64,000 nucleotides of DNA from Chthonobacter albigriseus (GCF_013839445.1 NZ_JACDIT010000002.1:62001-126000), one strand, 5' to 3'. Numbered from the stretch's first letter, positions 9,499 through 20,148 are shown. Notes: generated by a model from the sequence alone, not told the origin. Program-made: numbers and translations.

Positions 9499-9903
9499 TC
9501 AGGCCTGTTCCAGCTCGACCAGCGTGCCGTTGAAGTCCTTGGGATGCAGGAACAGCACCGGCTTGCCGTGAGCGCCGATCTTCGGTTCGCCGGTGCCGAG
9601 GACGCGGGCGCCGGTCGCCTTCAGGTGATCGCGCGCGGCGATGATGTCGTCCACCTCGTAGCAGACGTGGTGGATGCCGCCCGAGGGATTCTTGTCCAGG
9701 AACGCCTTGATCGGCGAATTCTCGCCCAGGGGCTCCAGCAACTCGATCTTCGTGTTCGGCAGATCGATGAAGACGACGGTGACGCCGTGGTCCGGCTCGG
9801 CCTGTGGCGGCCGCACCGTCGCACCGAGGGTGTCGCGGTAGGTGGCTGCCGCGGCTTCCAGGTTGGGCACCGCGATCGCCACGTGGTTCAGTCGACCGAT
9901 CAT
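9499..9903 (-). CDS. mce: Methylmalonyl-CoA epimerase
   Basis: Interconverts (S)- and (R)-methylmalonyl-CoA in propionyl-CoA catabolism. The 134-residue VOC-fold protein has the metal ligands expected for the family: His in [10 protein letters not shown] (residue 7), His in [10 protein letters not shown] and a Glu near the C-terminus (GTLVELEQA). Starts at ATG 9903, 43 bp after the RNase J stop, in the conserved rnj-mce order. Works in the same pathway as the propionyl-CoA carboxylase beta chain encoded at 58.7 kb. Confidence 0.93.
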   Translation of the reverse strand: MIGRLNHVAIAVPNLEAAAATYRDTLGATVRPPQAEPDHGVTVVFIDLPNTKIELLEPLGENSPIKAFLDKNPSGGIHHVCYEVDDIIAARDHLKATGARVLGTGEPKIGAHGKPVLFLHPKDFNGTLVELEQA

Positions 9904-9946
9904 CCGTCACTCCTCGCCATTCAAGCGGCGAGGCTTGTCCCCGCCG

Positions 9947-11632
9947 TCAGACCCTCAACACCGTCACGTCGCAGAGCGGCTTCTTGCCCCAGCGTTCATT
10001 GACCGCCGACCGGACCGCCCGGCGGATCGCCTCGGCCACCAGTTCATCGTCCCGGCGACGCTGGCGCGGGATCGACTCCACCGTGCCTTCCACGACGCCG
10101 CCGACCGCATCCCGGAAGGCTTCGCCGCGGTCGTCCGTGGTGGGCAGGCCGAAGAGCGAGACGGCGAAGTCGCCGACAAGCTCACCGCGTCCATCCAGCA
10201 CGACCGTAATCGCGACGGCGCCTGCGAAGGACACCTTGCGCCGCTCGATCACGCCCGACACTTCCGGCTCGCGGATCAGCGAGCCGTCCTTGACCAGGAT
10301 GCCGTGCGGGGCGTGGTCGACGACTTCCGCCGGGCCCGGCAACAGCCTCACCAACGCGCCGTTCTTCGCCATCACCACCTTCGGCACACCCACCGATCGG
10401 GCGAGTTCCGCGTGCGCTGCAAGATGGACCGGCTCGCCGTGGACGGGAATTGCGACCTTCGGCGAAATCAGCTTGTAGAGCTCTGCCAATTCGTCGCGCC
10501 GGGGGTGCCCCGAAGTGTGGATCATGGCGTCGCGGTCGGTGACGATCTTGACGCCGTGCGTCACCAGCGCGTTCTGGATGGCTCCGACGGCCTTCTCGTT
10601 GCCGGGGATGGTGCGGGAGGAGAAGACCACCGTATCGCCGGCGGAGAGCGCGACGGAGCGATGGTCGTCGAAGGCGATCTTCGCGAGGGCGGCGCGCGGT
10701 TCGCCCTGGCTTCCGGTGACCAGCGCGACGACCTTGTCCGGAGGCAGGTAGCCATAGGCCTCCTCGTCGCGGAACGGCGGCAGGCCGTCCAGCATCCCGA
10801 GTTCGCCAGCCACGTCGACCACGCGGCGGATCGCGCGGCCGAGGATCACCACCTCGCGGTCGGTCTTCTCCGCGGCGCGCGCGACGGACCGGATTCGCGC
10901 CACGTTGGATGCGAAGATCGTGACCGCGACGCGCTTCTTCGCGTTCCGAATGACCTCCTCCATGCCGGCCGCAACATCGGCCTCCGAGGGGCTGCGCCCT
11001 TCGCGAACGGCGTTGGTGGAGTCGCAGATCATCACGTCCACGCCTTCGCGTCCGATCGCGGCGAGGCGGTCCATGTCGATGGGCTGGCCGACCTGCGGGG
11101 CGAGATCGATCTTCCAGTCGCCGGTGTGGAGGACGTTGCCCTTCGGCGTGCGGAAGAGCACCGCGTTCGGTTCGGGCAGCGAATGGGAAACCGCGATCAA
11201 CTCGATGTCGAACGGGCCAATCGAACGCCGCTCACCCTGCTGCAGGACGGTGGTGGGGATCCGCGGCGCGCCGGGTTCCATCTCGCGCTTGGCGGCGTGC
11301 AGTGCGGCGGCGAAGGGGGTCATGTAGACCGGAACCTCCAGCCGCGGCCAGAGATCGTAGAGGGCGCCGTAGTGGTCCTCGTGGGCATGGGTGATGAGGA
11401 TGCCGACCAGGTTGGCGCGCTCCTCCTCCACGAAGCGTATGTCGGGAAGGATCAGGTCGACGCCCGGCAACTCAGGGCCGGCGAACGAGACGCCGCAGTC
11501 GACCATGAGCCATTTGCGATCATCCTCCGGGCCGATCCCGTAAAGGGCGAGGTTCATTCCGATCTCGCCCACACCGCCCAGAGGCAGGAACACGAACTCG
11601 TCACCGGTGCTTGCCGCAGGCTTTCTCAACAC
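9947..11632 (-). CDS. rnj: Ribonuclease J (beta-CASP metallo-beta-lactamase nuclease)
   Basis: A 5'-to-3' exo- and endoribonuclease for rRNA maturation and mRNA decay. The 561-residue product has the FLPLGGVGEIGMN opening, the zinc-binding LITHAHEDHYGAL motif near residue 80, the beta-CASP domain and the C-terminal RNase J domain. The start is taken as GTG 11632 (or the adjacent TTG 11629) because AGGAG lies just upstream; the frame stays open to 11722 but the additional residues are not family-like. Retains the common birA/rnj/mce order, with a pyroglutamyl peptidase gene inserted upstream. Confidence 0.93.
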   Translation of the reverse strand: MLRKPAASTGDEFVFLPLGGVGEIGMNLALYGIGPEDDRKWLMVDCGVSFAGPELPGVDLILPDIRFVEEERANLVGILITHAHEDHYGALYDLWPRLEVPVYMTPFAAALHAAKREMEPGAPRIPTTVLQQGERRSIGPFDIELIAVSHSLPEPNAVLFRTPKGNVLHTGDWKIDLAPQVGQPIDMDRLAAIGREGVDVMICDSTNAVREGRSPSEADVAAGMEEVIRNAKKRVAVTIFASNVARIRSVARAAEKTDREVVILGRAIRRVVDVAGELGMLDGLPPFRDEEAYGYLPPDKVVALVTGSQGEPRAALAKIAFDDHRSVALSAGDTVVFSSRTIPGNEKAVGAIQNALVTHGVKIVTDRDAMIHTSGHPRRDELAELYKLISPKVAIPVHGEPVHLAAHAELARSVGVPKVVMAKNGALVRLLPGPAEVVDHAPHGILVKDGSLIREPEVSGVIERRKVSFAGAVAITVVLDGRGELVGDFAVSLFGLPTTDDRGEAFRDAVGGVVEGTVESIPRQRRRDDELVAEAIRRAVRSAVNERWGKKPLCDVTVLRV

Positions 11633-11795
11633 GTCACTCCTGACCACGTCACACGGAAGCCGGATGCAGCAGGAACGCCTGTTCCATCCGCGTGCATCAG
11701 CTTCATCCATACCGTTGCGCAAGACCTAGCGGTCTTCCCGCCCCGCCGCAACCAATCCGGCGGCATGCAGAGTTCACATCCGCCAATTTCCCACG

Positions 11796-12413
11796 TCACG
11801 AGGCCGGAGCGCCTGCCTGGACCAGGGCGACGACCAACCGGGCGGCGCGCTCGTGAAGATCGACGGGCCTTACCTGGAAGTCCTCGGCAGTGGCGGGCTC
11901 GTGAACCCAGGGAACATGGACGAAAAGCGCTGGCGTCCCCGGCCGGTTCTCCGCCAGCCAGTGCAGGACCGTGTAGTAGACGTGGTTGCAGACATAGCCG
12001 CCGGCATCCAGCGACACGAAAGCGCGCAGCCCTGCCTCTGTGACGCCGGCCAGGACGGCGGCGAGATCTGTCGTCGTCTCCAGGGCGGCCGGACCGCCGG
12101 TGACGATCGTGCGCCCTTTCCCGACAACGCCGCTGTTGTCGGCGATCGACGCCTCGATGCGGTTGTGGGCGTAGCGTTCCAGCCGCAGACCGGCGGTCGC
12201 CCGGGCGAGGCCGAACATCAAAACGCCGTCCGGCCGGACCCGTTCGAGCCCGGCGCGCACCTTGTCGGAAGCCTCGTCATACGAGGTCGGCAGGAGAAGC
12301 GCCTCGGAAAGACCGGGCGGTGGATCGGAGGCGAGGCGGCGGACGATCGCCTCCGAGGGGTTGAACGGCAGGCCGGCGAAGGCGTCGAACCCGGTGACGA
12401 GCAGGCCGGCCAT
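11796..12413 (-). CDS. pcp: Pyroglutamyl-peptidase I (C15 cysteine peptidase)
   Basis: Removes N-terminal pyroglutamate from peptides. The 205-residue protein opens with LLVTGFDAFAGLPFNPSE and has the full catalytic triad in context: Glu in LRLERYAHNRI (~residue 79), Cys in DAGGYVCNHVYY (~144) and His in FVHVPWVHEP (~168). Lies 9 bp after the birA stop, so it is probably in the birA transcript. It is slightly divergent from classical Pcp but no catalytic residue is missing. Confidence 0.88.
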   Translation of the reverse strand: MAGLLVTGFDAFAGLPFNPSEAIVRRLASDPPPGLSEALLLPTSYDEASDKVRAGLERVRPDGVLMFGLARATAGLRLERYAHNRIEASIADNSGVVGKGRTIVTGGPAALETTTDLAAVLAGVTEAGLRAFVSLDAGGYVCNHVYYTVLHWLAENRPGTPALFVHVPWVHEPATAEDFQVRPVDLHERAARLVVALVQAGAPAS

Positions 12414-12422
12414 GGCACCCTC

Positions 12423-13175
12423 CTATCCGAAGAAGACGTCGCCGGCTGAGATGGTCTCGCGACGGCCGTCGTCAAGGCGCAGGACGAGGCGGCCGGCTTC
12501 GTCGAGGGTCTCGAATCGCCCGTGCACCGTCCGGTTCGGCAGGCGGACGGTGATCGACTCGCCGATTCCGCGCGCACGGGCGATCCAGGCCTCCCGCAGG
12601 ACCGCGAAAGGGCTGTCGCGCCACTGCTCCAGGCGTGTTGCCACACGGGCCGCGAGCCGCTCGAACAGGATGTCCGGCTCGGTCGGATAGCCGAGGGCGG
12701 CCAGGTTGGTAGCGGTGTAGGCGGCGGGATCCGGATGGTGGCGACAGTTGATGCCGATGCCGACGACGACCACCCTGCCCTGGCGCGAAACCGCACCCTC
12801 GATCAGGATGCCTGCGATCTTGGAGCCTTCGTAGAGGACGTCGTTCGGCCATTTGATCTGCAGGCCCGCGCGGGCGGGCGGCGGCAGGACGTCGGCAACA
12901 GCGTCGTGAACTGAGACGGCGATCACGAGCGGCAGTTCGCCGAGGCGCTCTGGTGCGACGGGGTCGCGGAGCAGGAGGGACGAATAGAGATTGCCGGTTT
13001 CCGAGACCCAGGCCCTGCCCTGGCGCCCGCGCCCGGCGGTCTGCCGGCGGCCGACGATCCACAGACCTGCCGGTTCGCCGGCCTCGGCCCGTTCGAAAGC
13101 GACGGCGTTGGTGGACCCGACCTCGTCCAGGACCGTGACCCGGTATCCCGGTGGAACGATCGGGCCCGCCGCCAT
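12423..13175 (-). CDS. birA: Biotin-[acetyl-CoA-carboxylase] ligase
   Basis: Activates biotin with ATP and attaches it to biotin-carboxyl-carrier domains. The 250-residue protein is the short, monofunctional type, with no N-terminal DNA-binding domain, so it cannot be a BirA-type repressor. It carries the GRGRQGRAWVSETGNLYSS biotinyl-AMP motif (residues ~47-65), LQIKWPNDVLYEGSKIAGIL and the GIGINC segment. Starts 6 bp after the nuoN stop, continuing the nuo operon. Confidence 0.95.
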   Translation of the reverse strand: MAAGPIVPPGYRVTVLDEVGSTNAVAFERAEAGEPAGLWIVGRRQTAGRGRQGRAWVSETGNLYSSLLLRDPVAPERLGELPLVIAVSVHDAVADVLPPPARAGLQIKWPNDVLYEGSKIAGILIEGAVSRQGRVVVVGIGINCRHHPDPAAYTATNLAALGYPTEPDILFERLAARVATRLEQWRDSPFAVLREAWIARARGIGESITVRLPNRTVHGRFETLDEAGRLVLRLDDGRRETISAGDVFFG

Positions 13176-13181
13176 CGACGG

Positions 13182-14615
13182 TCAGAACAAGGTCTTGGCG
13201 GCCGCCGCGGCGGCATTGCCGAGCGGGCCGGAGACGAGCACGAACAGGATCGTGAAGAGCCCGGCGCCCCAGTAGACGGCGCTGAGTTCCACAGGCGTCC
13301 GCTCGAAGGCGGGCGCGGGCTCGTCGAAGAACATCACCTTGATGATGCGCAGGTAGTAGTAGGCGCCGACGACGCTCGACAGAACGCCGATCACGGCCAG
13401 AACCACGAGGCCCTGCTCGATGGCGGCGACGAAGACGAAGTACTTGGCGAAGAAGCCCGCGAAGGGCGGAATGCCGGCCAGCGAGAACATGATCATGGCC
13501 AGAAAGAAGGCCATCGGCAGGTTGGTGCGCGACAGGCCGGCCAGTTCATAGACGTCCTCGGTCATGACGCCGTTGCGACGCATGGCCAGGATGCAGGCGA
13601 AGGCGCCCGCGGTCATCGCGACGTAGGTGGCGAGGTAGATCAGCACGCCCTGCACGCCGGTCTCGGTGCCGGCGGCGAGACCGACCAGGGCGTAGCCCAT
13701 GTGGCCGATCGAGGAGTAGGCCATCAGGCGCTTGATGTTGCGCTGGCCGATGGCGGCGAAGGAGCCGAGCACCATGGAGGCGATCGCCATGAAGGTGACG
13801 ATCTGCTGCCAGTCGCCGGTGACGGGCGCGAAAGCCTCGATCACGACGCGGACGAACACGGCCATGGCGGCCACCTTGGGAGCGGCGGCGAAGAAGGCCG
13901 TGACCGGCGTCGGCGCACCCTCGTAGACGTCGGGCGTCCACATGTGAAACGGCACGGCGGACACCTTGAAGGCGATGCCGGCGAGCAGGAAGACGAGGCC
14001 GAAGATGAGGCCGACCGACGCGCCGCCCTCGGCGCCGAGCGCCGCAGCGATGGCGCCGAACTCCGTGTGCCCGGTAAAGCCGTAGGTCAGCGAAGCGCCG
14101 TAGAGCAGCATGCCGGACGACAGCGCGCCGAGCACGAAGTACTTGAGGCCCGCCTCCGAGGAGCGGGCGTCATCGCGGTGGATGGCGGCGACCACGTAGG
14201 CGGCAAGCGACTGGAGTTCCAGGCCGAGATAGACGGAGAGGAGATCGTTGGCCGAGATCATCAGCAGCATGCCGAGCGTCGCGATGACGATCAGCACCGG
14301 GTACTCGAAGGTCTCGAACTTCTCGCGTCGGACGAAGCCGACTGACATGACGATGGCGAGCGCCGAGCCGATCAGCGCGAGCACCTTCAGGAAGCGGGCG
14401 AAGCCGTCGACCACGAAGGCCCCGCCGAAGCCGACGCCCTCGCTGTCCATGCCGATCACGATGAAGAGCACGACCACGAGCAGCAGGACCGAGAGGCTCG
14501 AGACGAGCCGCGCCGCGCCGGCGCCCATGAAGGCGCCGAGCATCAGGAGCACCATGGCTCCGGCCGCCAGGACGATCTCCGGCGTCGCGAGGGAGAAAAG
14601 GGGAAGCTCCACCAT
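13182..14615 (-). CDS. nuoN: NADH-quinone oxidoreductase subunit N
   Basis: One of three antiporter-like proton-pumping membrane subunits of complex I. The 477-residue protein has about 14 membrane helices. It includes the conserved [20 protein letters not shown] stretch with a charged helix and the [16 protein letters not shown] segment of the half-channel. Starts 12 bp after the nuoM stop. Last nuo gene, followed at once by birA. Confidence 0.97.
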   Translation of the reverse strand: MVELPLFSLATPEIVLAAGAMVLLMLGAFMGAGAARLVSSLSVLLLVVVLFIVIGMDSEGVGFGGAFVVDGFARFLKVLALIGSALAIVMSVGFVRREKFETFEYPVLIVIATLGMLLMISANDLLSVYLGLELQSLAAYVVAAIHRDDARSSEAGLKYFVLGALSSGMLLYGASLTYGFTGHTEFGAIAAALGAEGGASVGLIFGLVFLLAGIAFKVSAVPFHMWTPDVYEGAPTPVTAFFAAAPKVAAMAVFVRVVIEAFAPVTGDWQQIVTFMAIASMVLGSFAAIGQRNIKRLMAYSSIGHMGYALVGLAAGTETGVQGVLIYLATYVAMTAGAFACILAMRRNGVMTEDVYELAGLSRTNLPMAFFLAMIMFSLAGIPPFAGFFAKYFVFVAAIEQGLVVLAVIGVLSSVVGAYYYLRIIKVMFFDEPAPAFERTPVELSAVYWGAGLFTILFVLVSGPLGNAAAAAAKTLF

Positions 14616-14627
14616 GATCCTGTGGCC

Positions 14628-16157
14628 TCAGCGAAGGAGAGCGGACGGCTCGACGAGCGCCGCAGTCTGGGACGCCGCTTCGATCGCGGCCTGATAGTTC
14701 TTGACGAGGAGGTCCACCGAGGCGGCGGTCGCGTCGAGCACCGTCACGGGATAGACGCCGAACCAGATCGTCAGGATGACGAGCGGAGCGAGGATCACCA
14801 CCTCGCGCCGGTCGAGGTCCATGATCGACTTCAGCGACGGCTTGGTGAGCGCGCCCCACACCACCCGGCGGAACAGCCAGAGCGCGTAGGCGGCCGACAG
14901 GATCACGCCGGTGGTGGCGAAGAAGGCGACCCAGGTGCTGACCTGGAAGATGCCGACCAGGGTCAGGAACTCGCCGACGAAGCCGGATGTGCCGGGCAGG
15001 CCCACGTTCGCCATCGTGAACACCAGGAAGGCGAAGGCGTAGAGCGGCATCCGGTTGACCAGCCCGCCATAGGCGTCGATGTCACGCGTGTGCATCCGGT
15101 CGTAGATCACGCCGACGCAGAGGAAGAGCGCGCCGGAGACGATGCCGTGGCTGAACATCTGGAAGATCGCGCCCTGGATGCCCTGCTGGTTCATCGTGAA
15201 GATGCCCATCGTCACGTAGCCCATGTGGGCCACGGAGGAGTAGGCGATCAGCTTCTTGATGTCCTCCTGCATCAGGGCGACCAGCGACGTGTAGATGATC
15301 GCGACCACCGAGAGCGTGAAGACGAAGGGGGCGAAGTCGGCGCTCGCCAGCGGGAACATCGGGACGGAGAAGCGCAGGAAGCCGTAACCGCCCATCTTCA
15401 GGAGGATGCCGGCGAGGATCACCGAACCGGCGGTCGGCGCCTCGACGTGGGCATCGGGGAGCCAGGTGTGCACCGGCCACATCGGCATCTTCACCGCGAA
15501 GGAGGCGAAGAAGGCGAGCCAGAGCCAGGTCTGCATGGAGGCCGGGAAGTTGTACTCCAGCAGCTTGGTGATGTCGGTGGTGCCGGCCGCCCAGTACATG
15601 GCCATGATCGCCAGCAGCATCAGCACCGAGCCGAGCAGCGTGTAGAGGAAGAACTTGTAGGACGCGTAGACGCGCCGCTTGCCGCCCCAGACGCCGATGA
15701 TGAGGAACATCGGGATCAGGCCGCCTTCGAAGAAGACGTAGAAGAGCACGATGTCGAGCGCGCAGAACACGCCGATCATCAGCGTCTCCAGCACCAGGAA
15801 GGCGATCATGTACTCCTTCACGCGATGCTCGATCGAATGCCAACTCGCCAGGATGCAGAAGGGCATCAGGAAAGTGGTGAGCAGCACGAAGAGGATGGAG
15901 ATGCCGTCGACGCCCATCCGGTAGGCGAAGAAGCTGCCCATCCACGCGCTTTCCTCGACCATCTGGAAGCCGGGGTTGGCCGGGTCGTAGTTGGCCCAGA
16001 TCAGCAGCGAGACGAGGAAGGTCACCACCGTGGTGAGCAGCGCCACGCGGCGGATGTTTTCCAGCGCCACGGCGTCCTGCGCCTTCACCATCAAAATGAA
16101 GAGGACGCCGGCCAGCGGCAGGAACGTGGTGAGCGAGAGAAGCGGAAGTCCGCTCAT
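14628..16157 (-). CDS. nuoM: NADH-quinone oxidoreductase subunit M
   Basis: Antiporter-like proton-pumping subunit of complex I. The 509-residue protein has ~14 helices and the expected [39 protein letters not shown] and [13 protein letters not shown] segments. The start at ATG 16157 overlaps the nuoL stop by one base (ATGA), the usual coupling in this operon. Confidence 0.97.
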   Translation of the reverse strand: MSGLPLLSLTTFLPLAGVLFILMVKAQDAVALENIRRVALLTTVVTFLVSLLIWANYDPANPGFQMVEESAWMGSFFAYRMGVDGISILFVLLTTFLMPFCILASWHSIEHRVKEYMIAFLVLETLMIGVFCALDIVLFYVFFEGGLIPMFLIIGVWGGKRRVYASYKFFLYTLLGSVLMLLAIMAMYWAAGTTDITKLLEYNFPASMQTWLWLAFFASFAVKMPMWPVHTWLPDAHVEAPTAGSVILAGILLKMGGYGFLRFSVPMFPLASADFAPFVFTLSVVAIIYTSLVALMQEDIKKLIAYSSVAHMGYVTMGIFTMNQQGIQGAIFQMFSHGIVSGALFLCVGVIYDRMHTRDIDAYGGLVNRMPLYAFAFLVFTMANVGLPGTSGFVGEFLTLVGIFQVSTWVAFFATTGVILSAAYALWLFRRVVWGALTKPSLKSIMDLDRREVVILAPLVILTIWFGVYPVTVLDATAASVDLLVKNYQAAIEAASQTAALVEPSALLR

Positions 16158-18250
16158 CAGTGGGTTCCCCCGAACATGGCCCAGGTGATCAGGGCGGCGA
16201 CGCCGATCAGCATGGCGAAAGCGTAGTGGTAGACGTAGCCGGTCTGCAGTCGGACGACGCGGGCGGAGACGTCCTGGACCCGTGCGGCGATGCCGTTCGG
16301 GCCGAGCCCGTCGATGACGGTGCCGTCGCCGGTCTTCCAGAGGAAGCGCCCGATGGCCTTCGCCGAGCGGACGAACAGGATGTCGTAGAGCTCGTCGAAG
16401 TACCACTTGTTGAGCAGGAAGGCGTAGAGCGCATCGTGCCGGGCAGCCAACTGCTTCGGCATCTCCGGATTGGCGATGTAGAACCAGTAGGCGACGCCGA
16501 GGCCGGCCAGCATGGCGAAGAAGGGCGACGCCTTCACCCAGGCCGGCACCTCGTGCATGGCGTGCAGGATGTGGTTCTCGGCGCCGTAAAAGACGGATCC
16601 CTTCCAGAACTCGGCCTGCGCCTCGCCGACGAAGGCGTCGTAGAAGACCATGCCGGCCAGCACAGCGCCGACCGACAGCACCGCGAGCGGCACCAGCATC
16701 ACGCGCGGGCTTTCGTGCGCGTGGTCGAAGGTGTGATGGTCGGCCCGGGTCTCACCGAAGAAGGTGAGGAAGATCAGGCGCCAGGAGTAGAAGGACGTGA
16801 AGGCCGCGGCCAGCACCGTCAGGCCGAAGGCGTAGCCGGAGAAGGCGTTGTGGCCGGCGTAGGCCGCCTCGATGATGGCGTCCTTGGAAAGGAAGCCGGC
16901 AAAGCCGATGTGGGTGAGCGGGATGCCGACGCCGGTGATGGCGAGCGTGCCGATCACCATCACCCAGAAGGTGACGGGGATCTTCTTGCGCAGGCCGCCC
17001 ATGTTCCGCATGTCCTGCTCGTGGTGCATGGCATGGATCACCGAGCCGGCGCCGAGGAAGAGCAGAGCCTTGAAGAAGGCGTGCGTGAAGAGGTGGAACA
17101 CGCCCGCGCCATAGGCGCCGACGCCGAGCGCGACGAACATGTAGCCGAGCTGCGAGCAGGTCGAATAGGCGATCACGCGCTTGATGTCGTTCTGGACGAG
17201 GCCGACCGTCGCGGCGAAGAAGGCCGTCGTCGCGCCGACAAGGGTCACGACCGTGAGCGCGGTGTGACTGAGCTCAAACAGCGGCGACAGGCGGGCGACC
17301 ATGAACACGCCGGCGGTCACCATGGTGGCCGCGTGGATCAGCGCGGAGACCGGCGTCGGGCCCTCCATCGCGTCCGGCAGCCAGGTGTGCAGCAGGAACT
17401 GGGCGGACTTGCCCATCGCGCCCATGAAGAGCAGCAGGCAGATCACCGTCATGGCGTCGAATTCGTGGCCGAGGAAGACCATGGTCTTGCCGGCCACTGC
17501 CTCGGTGTTGGCGAAGATCGCGTCGAAGGAGATCGACCCGAACATCACGAAGACGCCGAAGATGCCGAGGGCGAAGCCGAAGTCGCCCACGCGGTTGACG
17601 ACGAAGGCCTTGATGGCGGCCGCCACGGCCGACGGCTTCTTGTACCAGAAGCCGATCAGGAGGTAGGAGGCGAGGCCGACACCCTCCCAGCCGAAGAACA
17701 TCTGGACGAGGTTGTCGCTCGTCACCAGCATCAGCATGGCGAAGGTGAAAAGCGAGAGGTAGCCGAAGAACCGCGGCCGGTCCGGGTCCTCGTGCATGTA
17801 GCCGATGGAGTAGAGGTGGACGAGCGAGGACACCGTCGTCACCACCACCAGCATCATCGCCGTCAGGGTGTCGATCCGGAAGGACCAATCGACCACCAGG
17901 GCGCCGGAGGTCATCCATTCCAGCACCGGCACGCGGAGCGTCTCGGCCTCGCCGAAGCCGACGCTGATGAAGGAGATCCACGACAGGAAGGCCGAAACGA
18001 ACATCAGGCCGGTGGTGACCAGTTCCGAGATCCGGGACCCGGGCGCCGCGGGTTCGGCGGCGTGGTGGTCGTCGTGACCGTGCGCGTCGTCGTGGCCGTG
18101 GTCGTCATGGGCGTGATGATCATGGGCGTGATGGTCATGGCCGTGGCCGCCGCCGACCGGGGCCGGAACGGTGGCCGAAGCACCGAACAGCGCGATGGCG
18201 CCGGCGATCAGGAAGCCGATGAGGGGAAGGAAGACGATGAGGGAGTACAT
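16157..18250 (-). CDS. nuoL: NADH-quinone oxidoreductase subunit L, with His-rich insert
   Basis: The distal proton-pumping subunit of complex I, with the long amphipathic lateral helix at its C-terminus. The 697-residue protein has the conserved [20 protein letters not shown] and [15 protein letters not shown] motifs. Unusual: between the first hydrophobic segment and the rest lies a stretch (residues 36-63, encoded at 18145-18062) with 14 His and 8 Asp in 28 positions, such as [20 protein letters not shown]. This makes the first loop much longer than in E. coli NuoL. The insert resembles metal-chelating His/Asp runs, but a metal role is only inference. Confidence 0.96.
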   Translation of the reverse strand: MYSLIVFLPLIGFLIAGAIALFGASATVPAPVGGGHGHDHHAHDHHAHDDHGHDDAHGHDDHHAAEPAAPGSRISELVTTGLMFVSAFLSWISFISVGFGEAETLRVPVLEWMTSGALVVDWSFRIDTLTAMMLVVVTTVSSLVHLYSIGYMHEDPDRPRFFGYLSLFTFAMLMLVTSDNLVQMFFGWEGVGLASYLLIGFWYKKPSAVAAAIKAFVVNRVGDFGFALGIFGVFVMFGSISFDAIFANTEAVAGKTMVFLGHEFDAMTVICLLLFMGAMGKSAQFLLHTWLPDAMEGPTPVSALIHAATMVTAGVFMVARLSPLFELSHTALTVVTLVGATTAFFAATVGLVQNDIKRVIAYSTCSQLGYMFVALGVGAYGAGVFHLFTHAFFKALLFLGAGSVIHAMHHEQDMRNMGGLRKKIPVTFWVMVIGTLAITGVGIPLTHIGFAGFLSKDAIIEAAYAGHNAFSGYAFGLTVLAAAFTSFYSWRLIFLTFFGETRADHHTFDHAHESPRVMLVPLAVLSVGAVLAGMVFYDAFVGEAQAEFWKGSVFYGAENHILHAMHEVPAWVKASPFFAMLAGLGVAYWFYIANPEMPKQLAARHDALYAFLLNKWYFDELYDILFVRSAKAIGRFLWKTGDGTVIDGLGPNGIAARVQDVSARVVRLQTGYVYHYAFAMLIGVAALITWAMFGGTH

Positions 18251-18261
18251 GAAGCCGTTCC

Positions 18262-18570
18262 TCAGCCCTTCATCATGTTGATGTCTTCGACCGCGATCGT
18301 GCCGCGGTTGCGGAAGAAGACAACGAGGATCGCAAGGCCGATCGCCGCCTCGGCCGCGGCCACCGTGAGCACGAAGAGCGCGAAGATCTGGCCCATCAGG
18401 TCGTTCAGATGCGCCGAGAAGGCCACGAAGTTCAGGTTGACCGCGAGCAGGATCAGCTCGACCGACATCAGGATGACGATCACGTTCTTCCGGTTCAGGA
18501 AGATGCCGAGGATCCCCAGCGTGAAGAGGATCGCCGCGACCGACAGGTAGTGGGAGAGACCGATGACCAT
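18262..18570 (-). CDS. nuoK: NADH-quinone oxidoreductase subunit K
   Basis: A small three-helix membrane subunit of complex I (102 residues). It has the conserved membrane glutamates in [15 protein letters not shown] and [18 protein letters not shown], which take part in proton transfer. Sits 11 bp before nuoL and 41 bp after nuoJ in the canonical order. Confidence 0.97.
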   Translation of the reverse strand: MVIGLSHYLSVAAILFTLGILGIFLNRKNVIVILMSVELILLAVNLNFVAFSAHLNDLMGQIFALFVLTVAAAEAAIGLAILVVFFRNRGTIAVEDINMMKG

Positions 18571-18611
18571 GGGACGAGCCTTATGGGTTCAAGTTCCGGG
18601 CGGGACTGGGA

Positions 18612-19223
18612 TCAGAGCCCCTTGCCCGGCTCGACGTGCCTGACTTCGATGGACGTCACCCGCGTGCGGGCGACCTGGACGGCGATGTTCTGGCGCTTGA
18701 CGTTGGCCTTGTGGCGGAGGGTCAGCACGATCGCGCCGATCATCGCCACGAGGAGAACCATGCCCGCCGCCTGGAAGAAGAAGACGTATCGGGTGTAGAG
18801 GAGCCGGCCGATCGCCTCGATGTTGGAGACCTGATCCATGTCGGGGATCGGCGAGGCGGTGGAGCCGACGACCGTCGGGGCGATCACCCAGGCGCCGACC
18901 ACCGCGATCAGCTCCGCGAGGAAGATGACGCCGACCAGCATTCCGACCGGCAGGTACTGCAGGAAGCCCTGGCGAAGCTCGGTGAAGTCGACGTCGAGCA
19001 TCATCACGACGAAGAGGAACAGCACCGCCACGGCGCCGACGTAGACCACGATCAGGATCAGCGCCAGGAACTCGGCGCCGGCCAGCATGAAGAGGCCCGC
19101 GGCGTTCACGAAGGCCAGGATCAGGAACAGGACCGAATGGACCGGGTTCCGGGCGGAGATGACCATCACCGCCGATGCGATCGTGATCGCGGCGAAGAGG
19201 TAGAAGAAGAAAGCCTGGATCAT
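18612..19223 (-). CDS. nuoJ: NADH-quinone oxidoreductase subunit J
   Basis: Membrane subunit of complex I with five predicted helices (203 residues). It contains the LILIVVYVGAVAVLFLFVVMMLD stretch around residues 54-76, which includes the flexible helix linked to coupling in the family. The 93 bp upstream to nuoI is the largest gap within the nuoN-nuoI half of the operon. Confidence 0.96.
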   Translation of the reverse strand: MIQAFFFYLFAAITIASAVMVISARNPVHSVLFLILAFVNAAGLFMLAGAEFLALILIVVYVGAVAVLFLFVVMMLDVDFTELRQGFLQYLPVGMLVGVIFLAELIAVVGAWVIAPTVVGSTASPIPDMDQVSNIEAIGRLLYTRYVFFFQAAGMVLLVAMIGAIVLTLRHKANVKRQNIAVQVARTRVTSIEVRHVEPGKGL

Positions 19224-19316
19224 CGTCTTCCCATTGCCCCCGTGGCGGAGCCGTCCGCTCCAGCCAAAGTGTCTCTCAGCAGCCTGTCGGCGGGGTTCCC
19301 GTTCCCCCGCCCGAAC

Positions 19317-19805
19317 TCAGCGATACGGCGCATCCACGGCGATGTTGCGCGCGATCTCGCGCTCCCAGCGGTCGCCGTTCGCGAGAAGCCTCTCCTTGTT
19401 GAAGTAGAGCTCCTCGCGGGTCTCCGTGGCGAACTCGAAGTTCGGCCCCTCGACGATGGCGTCCACCGGACAGGCTTCCTGGCAGAAGCCGCAGTAGATG
19501 CACTTCACCATGTCGATGTCGTAACGGGTGGTGCGGCGGGTGCCGTCGTTGCGGCGCGGGCCCGCCTCGATGGTGATCGCCTGCGCCGGGCAGACGGCCT
19601 CGCAGAGCTTGCAGGCGATGCAGCGTTCCTCGCCGTTGGGATAGCGGCGCAGGGCGTGCTCTCCGCGAAAGCGCGGGGACACCGGGTTCTTCTCGAACGG
19701 GTAGTTGATCGTCGGCTTGGGCTTGAAGAAGTAGCGCATGGCCAGGAAGAACCCGGACACGAACTCCTTCAGCAGCAGAGATCTCGCAACGGCGTCGAGT
19801 GCCAT
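19317..19805 (-). CDS. nuoI: NADH-quinone oxidoreductase subunit I (two [4Fe-4S] clusters)
   Basis: Peripheral-arm ferredoxin subunit carrying clusters N6a and N6b. The 162-residue protein has two cluster motifs, [12 protein letters not shown] (residues ~62-73) and [12 protein letters not shown] (~101-112). It ends at the normal family length. ATG 19805 has AGGAAA upstream; an upstream in-frame extension to 19898 is not family-like. Confidence 0.97.
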   Translation of the reverse strand: MALDAVARSLLLKEFVSGFFLAMRYFFKPKPTINYPFEKNPVSPRFRGEHALRRYPNGEERCIACKLCEAVCPAQAITIEAGPRRNDGTRRTTRYDIDMVKCIYCGFCQEACPVDAIVEGPNFEFATETREELYFNKERLLANGDRWEREIARNIAVDAPYR

Positions 19806-19907
19806 CGTTGGTTTTCCTTTGCGAGCGCCGCCCGGACCGAGCCGGCGCTTCAACGTCCAATCATCCGCCGGGCTGCCTCCCGGCGACCCGAAATCCATCA
19901 GCTCCGC

Positions 19908-20147
19908 TCAACCGGGGGCGACACCGTAGCCGGAAACCGACACGCCCACCCACCAGCCGAGGATCGCGAACACCACGGCGTTCACGACGAAGAGCCCCTT
20001 CATCACCAGGTCCATCCGCCGGGGATCGACCACCTCGTCCTGTTTTGCGATGAACCGCCGGATGACGCCGGCGATCAAGGCATAGTCCAGCAGCCCGACC
20101 CCTACTCCGAAAACCGCACCGATGATGCCGGAGAGAGGAAGGTCCAT
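19908..20147 (-). CDS. Small membrane protein encoded between nuoH and nuoI
   Basis: A 79-residue ORF starting one base after the nuoH stop (ATG 20147) and ending 102 bp before nuoI. It has two predicted membrane helices (residues ~6-26 and ~48-70). The connecting loop is charged (RRFIAKQDEVVDPRRMD). Tight spacing to nuoH and a hydrophobic, well-formed reading frame support a real gene. I do not recognise the family. An accessory or assembly role in complex I is possible from position only. Confidence 0.65.
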   Translation of the reverse strand: MDLPLSGIIGAVFGVGVGLLDYALIAGVIRRFIAKQDEVVDPRRMDLVMKGLFVVNAVVFAILGWWVGVSVSGYGVAPG

Positions 20148-20148
20148 C

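Noticed and set aside
16160-18550. A nearly 800-codon open frame on the plus strand opposite nuoL and nuoK
   Set aside because: It is the antisense shadow of high-GC coding sequence. The translated product is a low-complexity run of Glu/Asp/His/Arg, while nuoL and nuoK on the other strand are unmistakable.
19317-19898. Longer nuoI starting at 19898
   Set aside because: The extra 31 codons do not resemble NuoI, while ATG 19805 has AGGAAA upstream and gives normal length.
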